A stretch of DNA of 64,000 bases from Oscillospiraceae bacterium (GTDB lineage Bacteria > Bacillota > Clostridia > Oscillospirales > Oscillospiraceae), in contig CADBJU010000023.1 in NCBI GenBank assembly GCA_902795045.1, forward strand, positions 1 to 64,000. Direction: 5' to 3'. Below the pieces are notes generated by a model. That model did not search any database. It worked only from the letters and a program-made list of their open reading frames with translations, and had not been told where the DNA came from. Below are positions 44,281-53,370 of this stretch, piece by piece; within the stretch, counting starts at the first letter, position 1; the number at the start of each line of letters is the position of its first letter. A program made the position numbers and the translations under genes.

Positions 44281-45245
44281 AGATCGGAAGCGTCGAACTC
44301 CAAGGAAACCTGACTCTCGGCCCCATGGCGGGGGTGACGGACTTTGCCTTTCGCGGCGTGTGTCATACACTCGGCGCGGCCCTGACCACAACGGAGATGG
44401 TTTCGGCCAAGGCGCTCTGCTATCACGACGAGAAGACGAAAGAGCTTTTATACATCCCGGTGGACGAACACCCCAGTGCCGCCCAGATCTTCGGCCACGA
44501 GCCGGAGGTCATGGCGGAGGCTGCGCAGATGGCGCTGGAGCTCTCCGGCGCGGATATTCTGGACATCAACATGGGCTGCCCCGTGGGGAAGATCGTCAAG
44601 TCCGGCGACGGCTCGGCGCTCATGAAAACGCCGGAGCTTGCCGCGAAAATCGTCGAGAGCGTCAGAGCGGCGGTAAGGGTCCCGGTGACGGTGAAATTCC
44701 GCAAGGGCTGGGACAACGGCAGCGCAAACGCCGTGAAGTTTGCAAGGCTCATGGAGCAGGCAGGCGCGGACGCCGTGGCGGTGCACGGGCGCACCCGGGC
44801 GCAGATGTACGCGGGCCGGGCCGACTGGGACATTATCCGTGAGGTGCGAAAGGCGGTACAGATCCCGGTGATCGCAAACGGCGATGTGTTCACTCCCGAG
44901 GACGCATCGCACATCCTGCGCTACACGGGCTGCGAGCTTGCGATGATCGGGCGCGGCAGCTTCGGAAACCCCTGGCTTTTTGAGCAGGGCCAGGCCGCGA
45001 TCGACGGACGTGAGGTCCCGGAGCTTCCGCCGCTGAGCGAACGCATCGAGCTTGCGGAAAACCAGATCGTGACGCTGGCCTCGCGCCTCGGCGAGCACCG
45101 GGCCTGCATGGAGGCGCGGCACCAGCTGCCCTGGTATCTGCACGGCATCCCCCACTCCGCCGTCTACCGGCAGGAGCTCACGCAGGTGAATACCCTCGAG
45201 GACATCCGCCGGGTGTGCAAGGGGATTAAAAGAGATTTGAAATAA
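44274..45245 (+). CDS. dusB: tRNA-dihydrouridine synthase DusB
   Basis: 323 residues from ATG 44274, overlapping the exoA stop. FMN-barrel motifs: LGPMAGVTDFAFRG at the start, the catalytic Cys in NMGCPVGKIVKSGDGSALM and HGRTRAQMYAGRADW. It reduces uridine to dihydrouridine in tRNA D-loops. The longer open frame from 44121 is a shadow within exoA. Together with trmB this is a tRNA-modification operon. Confidence 0.94.
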   Translation: MVKIGSVELQGNLTLGPMAGVTDFAFRGVCHTLGAALTTTEMVSAKALCYHDEKTKELLYIPVDEHPSAAQIFGHEPEVMAEAAQMALELSGADILDINMGCPVGKIVKSGDGSALMKTPELAAKIVESVRAAVRVPVTVKFRKGWDNGSANAVKFARLMEQAGADAVAVHGRTRAQMYAGRADWDIIREVRKAVQIPVIANGDVFTPEDASHILRYTGCELAMIGRGSFGNPWLFEQGQAAIDGREVPELPPLSERIELAENQIVTLASRLGEHRACMEARHQLPWYLHGIPHSAVYRQELTQVNTLEDIRRVCKGIKRDLK

Positions 45246-45263
45246 CGTAAGACAGAGCACACA

Positions 45264-45397
45264 CTTGGCTCCCCCTCTGGGGGAGCTGTCATGGCGCGTC
45301 TCCCGCAAGCGCCATGACTGAGAGGGTGTATTTCTGCGCACACCCCTCTCCGCCCCAGTGTGCGCACTGAGGCACCTCCCCCAAAGGGGGGAGGCAC
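45264..45397. repeat. Repeat B copy 3
   Basis: From TTGGCTCCCCCTCTGGGGGA to CCTCCCCCAAAGGGGGGAGG. The inner part differs from copies 1 and 2, with a GGCGC...GCGCC hairpin and a CAGTGTGCGCACTG palindrome. It fills the gap before the sigma factor gene. Confidence 0.6.
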
Positions 45398-45430
45398 GCG
45401 AATGGCTGCAAATAGTTAGGTGGTGAGAGC

Positions 45431-46051
45431 TTGACAAGAGAACAGGAGGCGATGATCGTCCGCAAGGTTTTGCAGGGCGACGTCAATGCCTTTGAAAAAC
45501 TGGTGACAGAGTATGAAAGGGCGGTGTACGCCATCGCCCAGCGCATGACCGGCAACGCCGAGGACGCCGCCGACATGACGCAGGAGACCTTCATCAAAGC
45601 CTACAACTCCCTCTCCTCCTTCCGCGGCGACAGCAAATTTTCCGTCTGGCTCTACCGCATCGCAAACAATGTCTGTCTGGACTTCCTGCGAAGCCGCAGC
45701 CGAAAACCCACCGTCTCCCTCTCGACCGAGGACGACGACGGGGAGGAGACCCAGCTGGACATCGCCGACGAGAGCCAGTCTCCCGAGCTGCTGCTGGAGA
45801 ACGCACTGACGCGGGACGCGGTGCGCCGGGGGCTTGACTCCCTGCCGCCGGATTACAGGCAGATCCTCCTGCTGCGGGAGATCCAGGGCCTGAGCTACGA
45901 GGAGATCGCCGCGGCGCTGGGCATTGAGAGCGGCACGGTAAAATCCCGGATTTTCCGGGCGAGGAAAAGATTGTGTACATTTTTGATCGAGGACGGGAAC
46001 ATTCCGGAATTTCGATCGTCAGGTAAAGTGAAAGGCGGTGAGAAGCAATGA
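45431..46051 (+). CDS. ECF-type RNA polymerase sigma factor (SigW-like)
   Basis: 206 residues. Region 2 spans about 20-90 (DMTQETFIKAYNSLSSF, FSVWLYRIANNVCLDFLRSRSR), and region 4 about 130-185 (LPPDYRQILLLREIQGLSYEEIA, GTVKSRIFRARKRL). I keep the TTG start at 45431, with GGTGAG close upstream; an ATG at 45452 has AGGAGG too near to work well. The 4-base overlap with the zinc anti-sigma gene marks a sigma/anti-sigma pair. Target genes are not visible. Confidence 0.92.
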   Translation: MTREQEAMIVRKVLQGDVNAFEKLVTEYERAVYAIAQRMTGNAEDAADMTQETFIKAYNSLSSFRGDSKFSVWLYRIANNVCLDFLRSRSRKPTVSLSTEDDDGEETQLDIADESQSPELLLENALTRDAVRRGLDSLPPDYRQILLLREIQGLSYEEIAAALGIESGTVKSRIFRARKRLCTFLIEDGNIPEFRSSGKVKGGEKQ

Positions 46052-47553
46052 ATTCGTGCGCGTATTATCAGGAGCTTATAAGCTCACTCGTTGACGGCGA
46101 GCTGAGCGACAAGGAAAACGAAGCCCTGATGCTGCATCTGAATACTTGCTCCCGCTGCAACGCGATGTATGCGGTCTTTCACGACCTGTCCGATATCCTC
46201 TCCGAGGAGCCCGAGCCGCTGCCCGAGGGCCTGCATGAAAATATCATGGCGGGCATCAGGCGCAGCGAGCTCAAAAAGCGCAACCGCCGCATGCGCAGCG
46301 TCGGCCTGCGCACGGCAATGACCGCCGCGGCCTGCGCGGTGCTTGTCCTCGCCGCCGCCGTCACCTTCGACCCCGGCAAGCGTGCCGACAGCGTCAGCAT
46401 CCGCGCGGAGGAGGCTTCCCAGCTCCGGCCGTCCCCGTCTCCCGCAGCCGGGAGCGCCGCACCGGCCGATTACGCATTCCCTGCCGCGACAGCTGTGCCC
46501 GTACAGACCCCGGCCCCCATGCCCGCCCGGACCCCCGCGCCCGCGCAGGCGCCGGCCTCTGTCTACGACACCGGCAGCGATGCGGCGGCATACACCCCCG
46601 TTCAGCCCGAGCCATACACCTACAACAGCTACGAAAACGACAATTACCGGCCCTCCGCGCCCCTGCCCGCCTGGACACCGGAGCCGGCACAGCCCGCGGC
46701 CCCGGCCTGGACGCCTGCACCCGCCGAGGCCCAGGCGCCCTCCCGGACACCTGCCCCGGCAGTGACCGAGTCTGCCTTCCAGCTGCCCGAGGACTTCCTT
46801 CCCCAGGCTGCCCCGGCAGCGCCCGAGACCCCTGTGCCCGCCGGCGGAACGTCTGTCCCGGAGGCTTCCGGGAGCACTGCGCCCGAGCTGAGCACAGCCT
46901 CCGTGACGGCAGAGTCCGCGCAGCAGAGCACCGAAGACAGCTCCACGCTGGAGATGGATCTTGAGATACCGGAGGCTGCGGAGCAGGCATTGGAGAATGC
47001 CCCTGCGGAATTCTCCCTCTTCTCCAATATGATCAGCATGTTCGGCTCCGCGTCCGGCGACCAGACCGTGTTTGACTCCGCACCCGAGCAGCCTCAGCCT
47101 GCCGGCGACGAAAGCCCGGCCCTCACGCTCAGCACGATCCCGCTGGAGCCTGCCGAGCCGACACCAAAGGCCCCGGTCGAGGAAAAGGCCGAAGTCTACG
47201 GCGATGAGGCGCGCACAAAGCTTATGGCCCTCATCGGCAGCAGCAAGGACGAACTGCCGCAGGAGGCAGAGCTGACGCGCCTGGTGCATGTGACCTTCCA
47301 TCCCGAGGATGCCTTCGGCAGCGAGGAAAAGATGGACATCGCCATCTACGGCGATTTTGTCTACTGCACCCTCTCCCCCGCGGAGGGCGGCACCGTGACC
47401 TACCGCGCTGACTGCTCTCTCCGGGAGCTGGACAGCTTCCTGACTGCCTGTGCCGCCAGCCCCGCGCCCTCTGCCGCGCCGACGCCGGACCCCTATGTGG
47501 CCCCAAGCCCGGCACCCACGGAGGCCCCCGCGGAGACACCCGATACACAGTAA
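46048..47553 (+). CDS. Membrane zinc-finger anti-sigma factor with long Pro/Ala-rich ectodomain
   Basis: 501 residues, far longer than the about 200 of RsiW. N-terminal ZAS domain with H30, C34 and C37 (HLNTCSRC), one membrane span at about 88-107, then about 390 extracellular residues. Of these, about 115-265 are Pro/Ala/Thr repeats (such as PAPMPARTPAPAQAPAS), followed by a low-complexity Ser/Glu part, a more globular segment (about 375-470) and a Pro-rich tail. It should hold the sigma factor of 45431 until a signal triggers cleavage. The long spacer may reach into or through the cell wall. Confidence 0.88.
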   Translation: MNSCAYYQELISSLVDGELSDKENEALMLHLNTCSRCNAMYAVFHDLSDILSEEPEPLPEGLHENIMAGIRRSELKKRNRRMRSVGLRTAMTAAACAVLVLAAAVTFDPGKRADSVSIRAEEASQLRPSPSPAAGSAAPADYAFPAATAVPVQTPAPMPARTPAPAQAPASVYDTGSDAAAYTPVQPEPYTYNSYENDNYRPSAPLPAWTPEPAQPAAPAWTPAPAEAQAPSRTPAPAVTESAFQLPEDFLPQAAPAAPETPVPAGGTSVPEASGSTAPELSTASVTAESAQQSTEDSSTLEMDLEIPEAAEQALENAPAEFSLFSNMISMFGSASGDQTVFDSAPEQPQPAGDESPALTLSTIPLEPAEPTPKAPVEEKAEVYGDEARTKLMALIGSSKDELPQEAELTRLVHVTFHPEDAFGSEEKMDIAIYGDFVYCTLSPAEGGTVTYRADCSLRELDSFLTACAASPAPSAAPTPDPYVAPSPAPTEAPAETPDTQ

Positions 47554-47564
47554 AACTTTTTTAC

Positions 47565-47606
47565 CGCACACGCGCCGTTTTCCGGACGCGTGTGCCGTTT
47601 TTTCAG
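47565..47606 (+). terminator. sigma/anti-sigma operon terminator
   Basis: CGCACACGCG and CGCGTGTGC with inner CCG/CGG pairing, then GTTTTTTC. Confidence 0.85.
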
Positions 47607-47647
47607 GCAAAAGCGCCCCGCAAACGGGATTCTTCCCGGCGGCGCAC

Positions 47648-47676
47648 TTGATATTTTTTCCACACTATGTTATACT
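47648..47676 (+). promoter_or_regulatory. rex promoter
   Basis: TTGATA (47648-47653), 17-base spacer, TATACT (47671-47676). Confidence 0.65.
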
Positions 47677-47711
47677 TTTTAAAAAATTCTCATCACAGGG
47701 GTGTCAAAACA

Positions 47712-48380
47712 GTGAAGCGAGTCAAGGTGTCCAACAACGTGATCCGGCGTCTGCCGCGCTATCTGCGCAAGCTGGACGAGCTGAGTGAAAGCGGCGTCGA
47801 TAAAATCTCCTCCCGCCAGCTGGGGGATCTGCTGGGGCTCACCTCGTCTCAGGTCCGGCAGGATTTCAACTGCTTCGGTGAATTCGGCCAGCAGGGCTAC
47901 GGCTACAACGTCGCGGCGCTCAGAGCGCAGATCGCGGGCATCATGGGCATGGAGCGCGGCTTTACCGCCATTCTGGTGGGTGTGGGCAACATCGGCCGCG
48001 CGATGATGGAAAACTTCTGTTTTGCCGACTGGGGCGTAAACCTTGCCGCCGCCTTCGACATCAAGCCCGCCCTCATCGGCACCGAGTATAACGGCGTGCA
48101 CATCTACGGCATGGACGAACTGGAGAGCTATCTCGCCGAGCACGAAACGGATATCGCGGTGCTCACGGTTCCGAAGACCGCCGCCATCCCCGTGACCGAA
48201 CGCCTCACGAAGAGCGGCATCGACGCCATCTGGAACTTCACGAATGTGGAGCTGACGGAGCCGAACAGCAGCACCATCGTGGAAAACGTCCACTTCTCCG
48301 ACAGTCTCCTGTCCCTGAGCTACTATGTGGCCGAGCGCCGGGACGAGACCGCGGCGAAGGCGGCCAGGGAAGAAAAATAA
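47712..48380 (+). CDS. rex: Redox-sensing transcriptional repressor Rex
   Basis: 222 residues from GTG 47712, with AGGGGTG upstream. N-terminal winged helix (VIRRLPRYLRKL, ISSRQLGDLLGLTSSQVRQDF, CFGEFGQQGYGYNV) and a Rossmann domain with the NAD(H)-binding VGVGNIGRAM. Rex represses fermentation and respiration genes until NADH rises. Its presence fits an anaerobic fermenter. No Rex-site-bearing neighbour is evident. Confidence 0.95.
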   Translation: MKRVKVSNNVIRRLPRYLRKLDELSESGVDKISSRQLGDLLGLTSSQVRQDFNCFGEFGQQGYGYNVAALRAQIAGIMGMERGFTAILVGVGNIGRAMMENFCFADWGVNLAAAFDIKPALIGTEYNGVHIYGMDELESYLAEHETDIAVLTVPKTAAIPVTERLTKSGIDAIWNFTNVELTEPNSSTIVENVHFSDSLLSLSYYVAERRDETAAKAAREEK

Positions 48381-48412
48381 GGCCAAATCGGACGGGCGCG
48401 TTGCAAAATGCG

Positions 48413-48557
48413 TGTCATCCTCCTAAAGGGCATAGAGATTCTAAGCGGCAAGCCGCTAAGAATCTTTAATGTTCGTGCAAGTGAAAGATCTTTTCCTGAA
48501 AGTTTACAAAAACCTTCAAAAGAAAGATCCTTCGTCACTTCGTCCCTCAGGATGACA
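48413..48557. repeat. Repeat E copy 2, divergent
   Basis: Begins TGTCATCCTCCT and ends with CCTCAGGATGACA, with inner hairpins GATTCTAAGCGGCAAGCCGC and AAGATCTTTT/AAAGAAAGATC. It is a longer, decayed relative of the copies at 5016 and 55245. The gap 48381-48604 holds nothing else. Confidence 0.55.
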
Positions 48558-48604
48558 AAACGATAAGCATTTTGCGGCGCGTCCTTTTTTATGGGAGGCA
48601 GCAC

Positions 48605-49255
48605 ATGAACATCGACGGCATCATCTTCGATCTCGACGGCACCCTCTGGGACTCCTGCCGTGTCGTGTCCGAGAGCTGGGGCGAGACCCTGCGGCGGCAG
48701 TACGGCATCGAACACGGCCCCACGGCGGCCCAGGTCAAATCCATCATGGGCATGACGGCGGACGAGATCGCCGACACGCTCTTCACCGGATACGGGAAAA
48801 ACTTCCGGGAAATCTGCGTTGCCTGCATCCACGGGGAGAACGATTACATCGCCGACCACGGCGGGGATGTTTACCCCGGCGTGCCCGAAATGCTGGAGAT
48901 GCTTTCCGGGCGCTTCCCGCTCTTCATCGTCTCCAACTGCCTCGACGGCTACATCGAATGCTTTTTCAAAAGCAGCGGCCTCGGCGTCCGATTTCGGGAC
49001 TGGGCCTGCGAGGGCTCGACGGGCCTGAAGAAGGCAGGGAACATTTCCCTCATCGCCGCCCGCCACGGTATCGCCGCCCCGGTCTACATCGGCGACACCG
49101 TCATGGACGAGCGCAGCGCCCGGGAGGCGGGCTGCCTCTTCATCCATGCGGCCTACGGCTTCGGCACCGCCGAGCGCCCGGATGCCGTCGCTGCCGCCCC
49201 GGCAGCGCTGCCTGCGGTGATCGAAGGCTTGGAGGGGGGCGAGGGCCATGCCTGA
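48605..49255 (+). CDS. HAD-family phosphatase (phosphoglycolate phosphatase-like)
   Basis: 216 residues from ATG 48605 (GGGAGG upstream). HAD motifs: DLDGTLWDS with nucleophile Asp near residue 10, motif II IVSNC, motif III Lys in GLKKAGN and motif IV YIGDTVMDERSA. A cap domain lies between. It resembles Gph/PpaX phosphatases; the substrate cannot be named. Its end overlaps the mnmE start by 8 bases. Confidence 0.85.
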   Translation: MNIDGIIFDLDGTLWDSCRVVSESWGETLRRQYGIEHGPTAAQVKSIMGMTADEIADTLFTGYGKNFREICVACIHGENDYIADHGGDVYPGVPEMLEMLSGRFPLFIVSNCLDGYIECFFKSSGLGVRFRDWACEGSTGLKKAGNISLIAARHGIAAPVYIGDTVMDERSAREAGCLFIHAAYGFGTAERPDAVAAAPAALPAVIEGLEGGEGHA

Positions 49256-50606
49256 CACCATCGCCGCCGTCGCGACCGGGGCGCAGGTGGCCGCCATCGG
49301 CATCCTGCGTCTGTCGGGACCTAAGTCCCACGAGATCGTGAACACCCTGTTCCGCCCCACCTCGGGAAAACAGATGCTCGACTACGAGGACCGCAAGCTG
49401 GTCTACGGCGGACTCTATGACGCGGACGGGGCGCTGCTGGACCTGTGCATGTGCACTGTCAGCCACGCGCCGGGGACCTATACCGGCGAGGACACCGCCG
49501 AGCTCCAGTGCCACGGCTCCCCCATCCTGCTGCAGACCGCCCTCGCCGAATGCTTTCGCCTCGGCGCGCGCCAGGCCCGGGCCGGGGAGTTTACCAAACG
49601 CGCCTTCTTAAACGGCCGCATGGACTTAAGCGCCGCCGAAGCGGTGGCGGACCTCATCGACGCCGAGAGCGCCGAGAGCGCAAAGAACGCCGCCGGGCAG
49701 CTGTCCGGGGCGATCACCCGCAAGACCGAGGCCGTCTATGAGCTTCTCACCGACATCAGCGCCCACTACCATGCGGTGCTGGACTACCCGGACGAGGATA
49801 TAGAGGACTTCCGCCTGGAAAGCTACAAGGCCGATCTGCGCCGGGCGGAGCAAAGCCTTGACACGCTGCTGGGTAGCTTTGAGCGCGGCAGGCTCATGAC
49901 CGCGGGCATCCCCGCCGCCATCGTGGGCAGGCCCAACGCGGGCAAGAGCTCGCTGCTGAACGCTCTCCTGGGCTATGAGCGCGCCATCGTCACCGACGTG
50001 CCCGGCACCACCCGCGACACCATCGAGGAAAAGCTGCGTCTGGGCTCGCTGCTGCTGCGGCTGACGGACACCGCCGGCATCCGCGACACCGCCGACACGG
50101 TGGAGCGCCTGGGCGTGGAGCGCAGCCGCCTTGCCATGGAGCGCGCCGCGCTTGTGATCGATGTGCTGGACGGCAGCGCCGCGCTCTCGGACGAGGATCT
50201 GGCCCTGCTGCGCGAGGCGGAGAAGCGCCCGCGCACCGTACTGGTCGTGAGCAAATCCGATCTCGGCACGGTTGTGAAGCTTCCCGAGACGTGCCTGCCT
50301 GTCGTCGTCCTCTCCGCCCGCACCGGGGAGGGACTCGGGGAGCTTGAAAAGGTGATCCGCTCACTCTTTCCGATGCCCGCGGTCCCCGCGGGGGAGATCC
50401 TCACCAACGCCCGCCAGGCCGAGGCGGTCTCCCGCGCGCTGGAGAGCCTGCGCGCGGCGCTCTCCGCCATGGAGGAGGGGCGTACGCCCGACATCGTCCT
50501 CACCGAGAGCGAAACCGCCATGGCGGCTCTGGGAGAGCTCAGCGGCCGGAGTGTGCGCGAGGATGTGACCGACCGCATCTTCCGGCGCTTCTGTGTTGGA
50601 AAATAA
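49248..50606 (+). CDS. mnmE: tRNA modification GTPase MnmE
   Basis: 452 residues. N-terminal tetrahydrofolate-binding domain (IAAVATG, IGILRLSGP, HGSPILLQ), helical domain, inserted G domain with GRPNAGKSSLLN and DVPGTTRDTIEE, and the C-terminal FCVGK signature with the catalytic Cys. With MnmG it makes 5-carboxymethylaminomethyl uridine at the tRNA wobble position. mnmG is not in the window; the usual jag/rnpA neighbours are also absent. Confidence 0.96.
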   Translation: MPDTIAAVATGAQVAAIGILRLSGPKSHEIVNTLFRPTSGKQMLDYEDRKLVYGGLYDADGALLDLCMCTVSHAPGTYTGEDTAELQCHGSPILLQTALAECFRLGARQARAGEFTKRAFLNGRMDLSAAEAVADLIDAESAESAKNAAGQLSGAITRKTEAVYELLTDISAHYHAVLDYPDEDIEDFRLESYKADLRRAEQSLDTLLGSFERGRLMTAGIPAAIVGRPNAGKSSLLNALLGYERAIVTDVPGTTRDTIEEKLRLGSLLLRLTDTAGIRDTADTVERLGVERSRLAMERAALVIDVLDGSAALSDEDLALLREAEKRPRTVLVVSKSDLGTVVKLPETCLPVVVLSARTGEGLGELEKVIRSLFPMPAVPAGEILTNARQAEAVSRALESLRAALSAMEEGRTPDIVLTESETAMAALGELSGRSVREDVTDRIFRRFCVGK

Positions 50607-50635
50607 TTGCCAGCGGCGCATATAGCTGTTATAAT
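50607..50635 (+). promoter_or_regulatory. Promoter for coiled-coil gene
   Basis: TTGCCA (50607-50612), 17-base spacer, TATAAT (50630-50635), beginning directly after the mnmE stop. Confidence 0.75.
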
Positions 50636-50669
50636 AGTCCCAACAGGAAACATAAGGGGGTCGAAGACC

Positions 50670-51887
50670 ATGGATCAGGAGAGCAGAGAAAAATACCGGC
50701 TGAGCGCACAGGAGCAGGAGGAGATCGGCGATATCCTCATGTCGGCGCGGGCCGTTTCGCATCAGATGATCGCCCAGGCGCAGGAGAAGATCGACGCGAT
50801 GCTCCTCAAGGCGCAGGAGAGGGCCGCGCAGATCGAAGACGAGGCCGACAAAAAGGCCGCGGCAAAGCTGCGTGAAGCCGAGGAAAAGGTCGCGCAGGCT
50901 GCCGGCGAGGCAGAGGAAAAGGTCGCGCAGGCTACCGGCGAGGCGGAGGAAAAGGCCACCCGGATCGTCCGCGAGGCGAAGGCAGAGGCCGCCCGGATCA
51001 CCGGCGAGGCGGAGGAAAAGGCCGCGCAGATCGCCCGCGGAGCCGAGGAGAAGGTCGGCCAAGCTGAGGCAAAGCTGCGCGAGGCCGGGGAGAAGGCCGC
51101 AGAGACCCTCCGTGAGGCGAACGAAAAGGCGGATCAGACCATACGTGAGGCGGAGGCAAAGGCGGATCAGATCATACGCGAGGCCGTAGAGAGAGCCTCG
51201 CAGATCGCCGACGACGCCACGGAGCAGGCCGCCGAAACAGCCGGGCAGTTCAGCCTCGGCGCGGACGGCAGCCCCGATGAGCTGCTGCAGGCGGCCCAGG
51301 AAAAGGCGTCCCGCATCGTAGAGGAGGCGGAGGCCGAGGCCTCTTTGATCCACAGCGGCGCCGAAAAGCGGGCCGACAAGGTCATCAGCGATGCCGAACA
51401 GTATGCCTCCGAGATCAAGAGCGACGCCGAGGCAAAGGCCAACTGGATTCTGCACGGCGCCATGGAGGAAAAGGGACTTACGGAGCTGCCTGCGTTTCCC
51501 GAGATGCCGCAAAAGCAGGCAAGCGAGGAGCCCGCGCAGGGCGGGGAGGCTTCCGCCGCCGGGCCCGAAGCCGCCGCAGACAAAACGCACGACGTGGCCC
51601 CGGCCGCGCAGGAGAGCACGTCTGCCGCCATGTCGGACGAGATGCAGGAATACGTCGTGCGCTGTGTGGGCGACTGCTTTGCCAAGCTCCGCCAGCGCCA
51701 GGAGGAATCCAACGAGTTTCTCAACGAGCAGTGGCGCAACTTCCTCAGCGGCCTGGCCCTGCCCGAGCTGCCGAACCCCTCCCGCAAGAAGGAGACCGTG
51801 GGCCAGGAGATCAGCCGCAAGGAGATCCAGGACCGCGTCAGCGCCATCGCCAGGGAGCTCATGGACATCATCGGCGAAGGAACTTGA
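50670..51887 (+). CDS. Hendecad-repeat coiled-coil protein
   Basis: 405 residues from ATG 50670. After a short N-terminal helix, residues about 60-180 consist of around ten 11-residue repeats of the type EAEEKVAQAAG / EAKAEAARITG / EAEAKADQIIR, typical of a long right-handed or hendecad coiled coil. More coil runs to about 270, an Ala/Glu/Pro-rich linker lies at about 275-330, and a C-terminal helical domain (YVVRCVGDCFAKLRQRQEE onward) ends the protein. There is no signal peptide or membrane span. The pattern recalls ATP synthase b, DivIVA and scaffold proteins, but I assign no function. Confidence 0.78.
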   Translation: MDQESREKYRLSAQEQEEIGDILMSARAVSHQMIAQAQEKIDAMLLKAQERAAQIEDEADKKAAAKLREAEEKVAQAAGEAEEKVAQATGEAEEKATRIVREAKAEAARITGEAEEKAAQIARGAEEKVGQAEAKLREAGEKAAETLREANEKADQTIREAEAKADQIIREAVERASQIADDATEQAAETAGQFSLGADGSPDELLQAAQEKASRIVEEAEAEASLIHSGAEKRADKVISDAEQYASEIKSDAEAKANWILHGAMEEKGLTELPAFPEMPQKQASEEPAQGGEASAAGPEAAADKTHDVAPAAQESTSAAMSDEMQEYVVRCVGDCFAKLRQRQEESNEFLNEQWRNFLSGLALPELPNPSRKKETVGQEISRKEIQDRVSAIARELMDIIGEGT

Positions 51888-51911
51888 CAAAGCCGAAATT
51901 CCTGCTATACT
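51884..51911 (+). promoter_or_regulatory. metK promoter
   Basis: TTGACA (51884-51889), 16-base spacer, TATACT (51906-51911), overlapping the stop of the coiled-coil gene. Confidence 0.8.
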
Positions 51912-51929
51912 GTGAAGCACAATTGAACA

Positions 51930-52022
51930 CCTTATCAAGAGTGGTGGAGGGAACGGCCCTGTGAAGCCCGGCAACCTGCAAGCGCAAGGTGCCAAATCCG
52001 GCGGTGAGACGAAAGATGAGGC
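51930..52022 (+). promoter_or_regulatory. SAM-I (S-box) riboswitch
   Basis: S-box consensus is clear: CTTATCAAGAG, GGTGGAGGGA, GGCCCTGTGAAGCCCGGCAA, then the closing GATGAGG. P1 pairs CCTTATC (about 51930-51936) with GATGAGG (52016-52022). It binds S-adenosylmethionine and favours the downstream terminator, shutting off metK when SAM is plentiful. Confidence 0.95.
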
Positions 52023-52040
52023 TTGAAAAAAGACTTTTGA

Positions 52041-52067
52041 CGCACCCCGGAACCGGGGTGCGTTTTT
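52041..52067 (+). terminator. SAM riboswitch expression-platform terminator
   Basis: CGCACCCCGG and CCGGGGTGCG form a 10-base stem with a two-base AA spacer, then TTTTT, ending about 45 bases before metK. Confidence 0.93.
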
Positions 52068-52112
52068 CGGTTCAATTTGAAAGATAATACATGCGAAGGA
52101 GATATAGAGAAT

Positions 52113-53294
52113 ATGAGCCATTATCTGTTTACATCCGAGTCCGTGACCGAGGGACATCCCGATAAAATCTGCGACCAGATTTCCGACGCGGTGCTGGACG
52201 CGATCCTGGAGAAGGACCCCATGGGCCGCGTGGCCTGCGAGACCACCGTCTCCACCGGCCTTGTGCACATCATGGGCGAGATCAGCACCGACTGCTATGT
52301 GGACATCGGCAAAATCGCCCGCGGCATCATCCGCGACATCGGCTACGACCGGGCCAAGTACGGCTTTGACGCCCACACCTGCGGCGTTATCCTGAACATC
52401 GACGAGCAGTCCGGCGACATCGCCATGGGCGTGGACAAGGCGCTGGAGAACAAGAGCGGCGAGGTGGACGAGCTGCAAAACGGCGCGGGCGACCAGGGCA
52501 TGATGTTCGGCTACGCCTGCGACGAGACCCCGGAGCTCATGCCGCTGCCCATCTCGCTCGCCCAGAAGCTTGCAAAGAAGCTCACCGACGTGCGCAAGAG
52601 CGGCGAGCTTGACTACCTGCGTCCCGACGGCAAGACCCAGGTCACCGTGGAGTACGACGAGGACCGCCGCCCCGTGCGCGTGGACACCATCGTCATCTCC
52701 ACCCAGCACGCTCCGGAAGTGGAACTTTCGCAGATCCGGGCGGATATGATCGAAAAGGTCATCAAAACCACCGTCCCGGCGGCGCTTCTCGACGCGAACA
52801 CCCGGTATTTCATCAACCCCACCGGCCGCTTTGTCATCGGCGGGCCGCAGGGCGACTCGGGCCTGACCGGCCGTAAGATCATCGTCGACACCTACGGCGG
52901 CAGCGCCCCCCACGGCGGCGGCGCCTTCTCCGGCAAGGACCCGACGAAGGTGGACCGCTCGGCAGCCTACGCCGCCCGCTGGGTGGCCAAGAACGTGGTG
53001 GCCGCCGGTCTTGCCCGCCGCTGCCAGGTGCAGCTTGCCTACGCCATCGGCGTTGCCTCCCCGGTGAGCGTACTGGTGGAGACCTTCGGCACCGGCACGG
53101 TTTCGGACGCGGTGCTCGGTGAGGCGGTGCAGAAGGTCTTCGACCTGCGCCCGAGCGCCATCATCCGCGACCTCGACCTGAGAAAACCCATTTACCGCCG
53201 GCTTGCGGCCTACGGTCACATGGGCCGCGAGGACCTGGGCGTGAAGTGGGAGATCACCGACCGCGCCGAAGCCCTTAAGGCGGCGGTGAAATAA
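52113..53294 (+). CDS. metK: S-adenosylmethionine synthetase
   Basis: 393 residues from ATG 52113; upstream in-frame codons lie in the riboswitch region. Signatures: [32 protein letters not shown] and [19 protein letters not shown]. It makes SAM from methionine and ATP in the cytoplasm. It is controlled by the SAM-I leader. The homocysteine methyltransferase cluster at 2-7 kb would supply methionine but shows no SAM-I element of its own. Confidence 0.97.
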   Translation: MSHYLFTSESVTEGHPDKICDQISDAVLDAILEKDPMGRVACETTVSTGLVHIMGEISTDCYVDIGKIARGIIRDIGYDRAKYGFDAHTCGVILNIDEQSGDIAMGVDKALENKSGEVDELQNGAGDQGMMFGYACDETPELMPLPISLAQKLAKKLTDVRKSGELDYLRPDGKTQVTVEYDEDRRPVRVDTIVISTQHAPEVELSQIRADMIEKVIKTTVPAALLDANTRYFINPTGRFVIGGPQGDSGLTGRKIIVDTYGGSAPHGGGAFSGKDPTKVDRSAAYAARWVAKNVVAAGLARRCQVQLAYAIGVASPVSVLVETFGTGTVSDAVLGEAVQKVFDLRPSAIIRDLDLRKPIYRRLAAYGHMGREDLGVKWEITDRAEALKAAVK

Positions 53295-53327
53295 CATCCC
53301 CCCACAGGGGTTCCGCAATTCGGTTTC

Positions 53328-53353
53328 GTGTGGTATACTGTTTGATACTACAC
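53328..53353 (+). promoter_or_regulatory. Palindrome over the -10 box of the CsoR-like gene
   Basis: GTGTGGTAT (53328-53336) and ATACTACAC (53345-53353) form a 9-base inverted repeat with one mismatch and an 8-base centre. It covers the -10 box TATACT (53334-53339). The encoded repressor is the likely ligand, giving autoregulation. Confidence 0.55.
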
Positions 53354-53370
53354 AAAAGGAAGCGCGCACC

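Noticed and set aside
46400..46800. Pro/Ala/Thr-coding repeats in the anti-sigma gene as a CRISPR or minisatellite
   Set aside because: Units are irregular at DNA level, in frame and without constant spacers; this is a protein linker.
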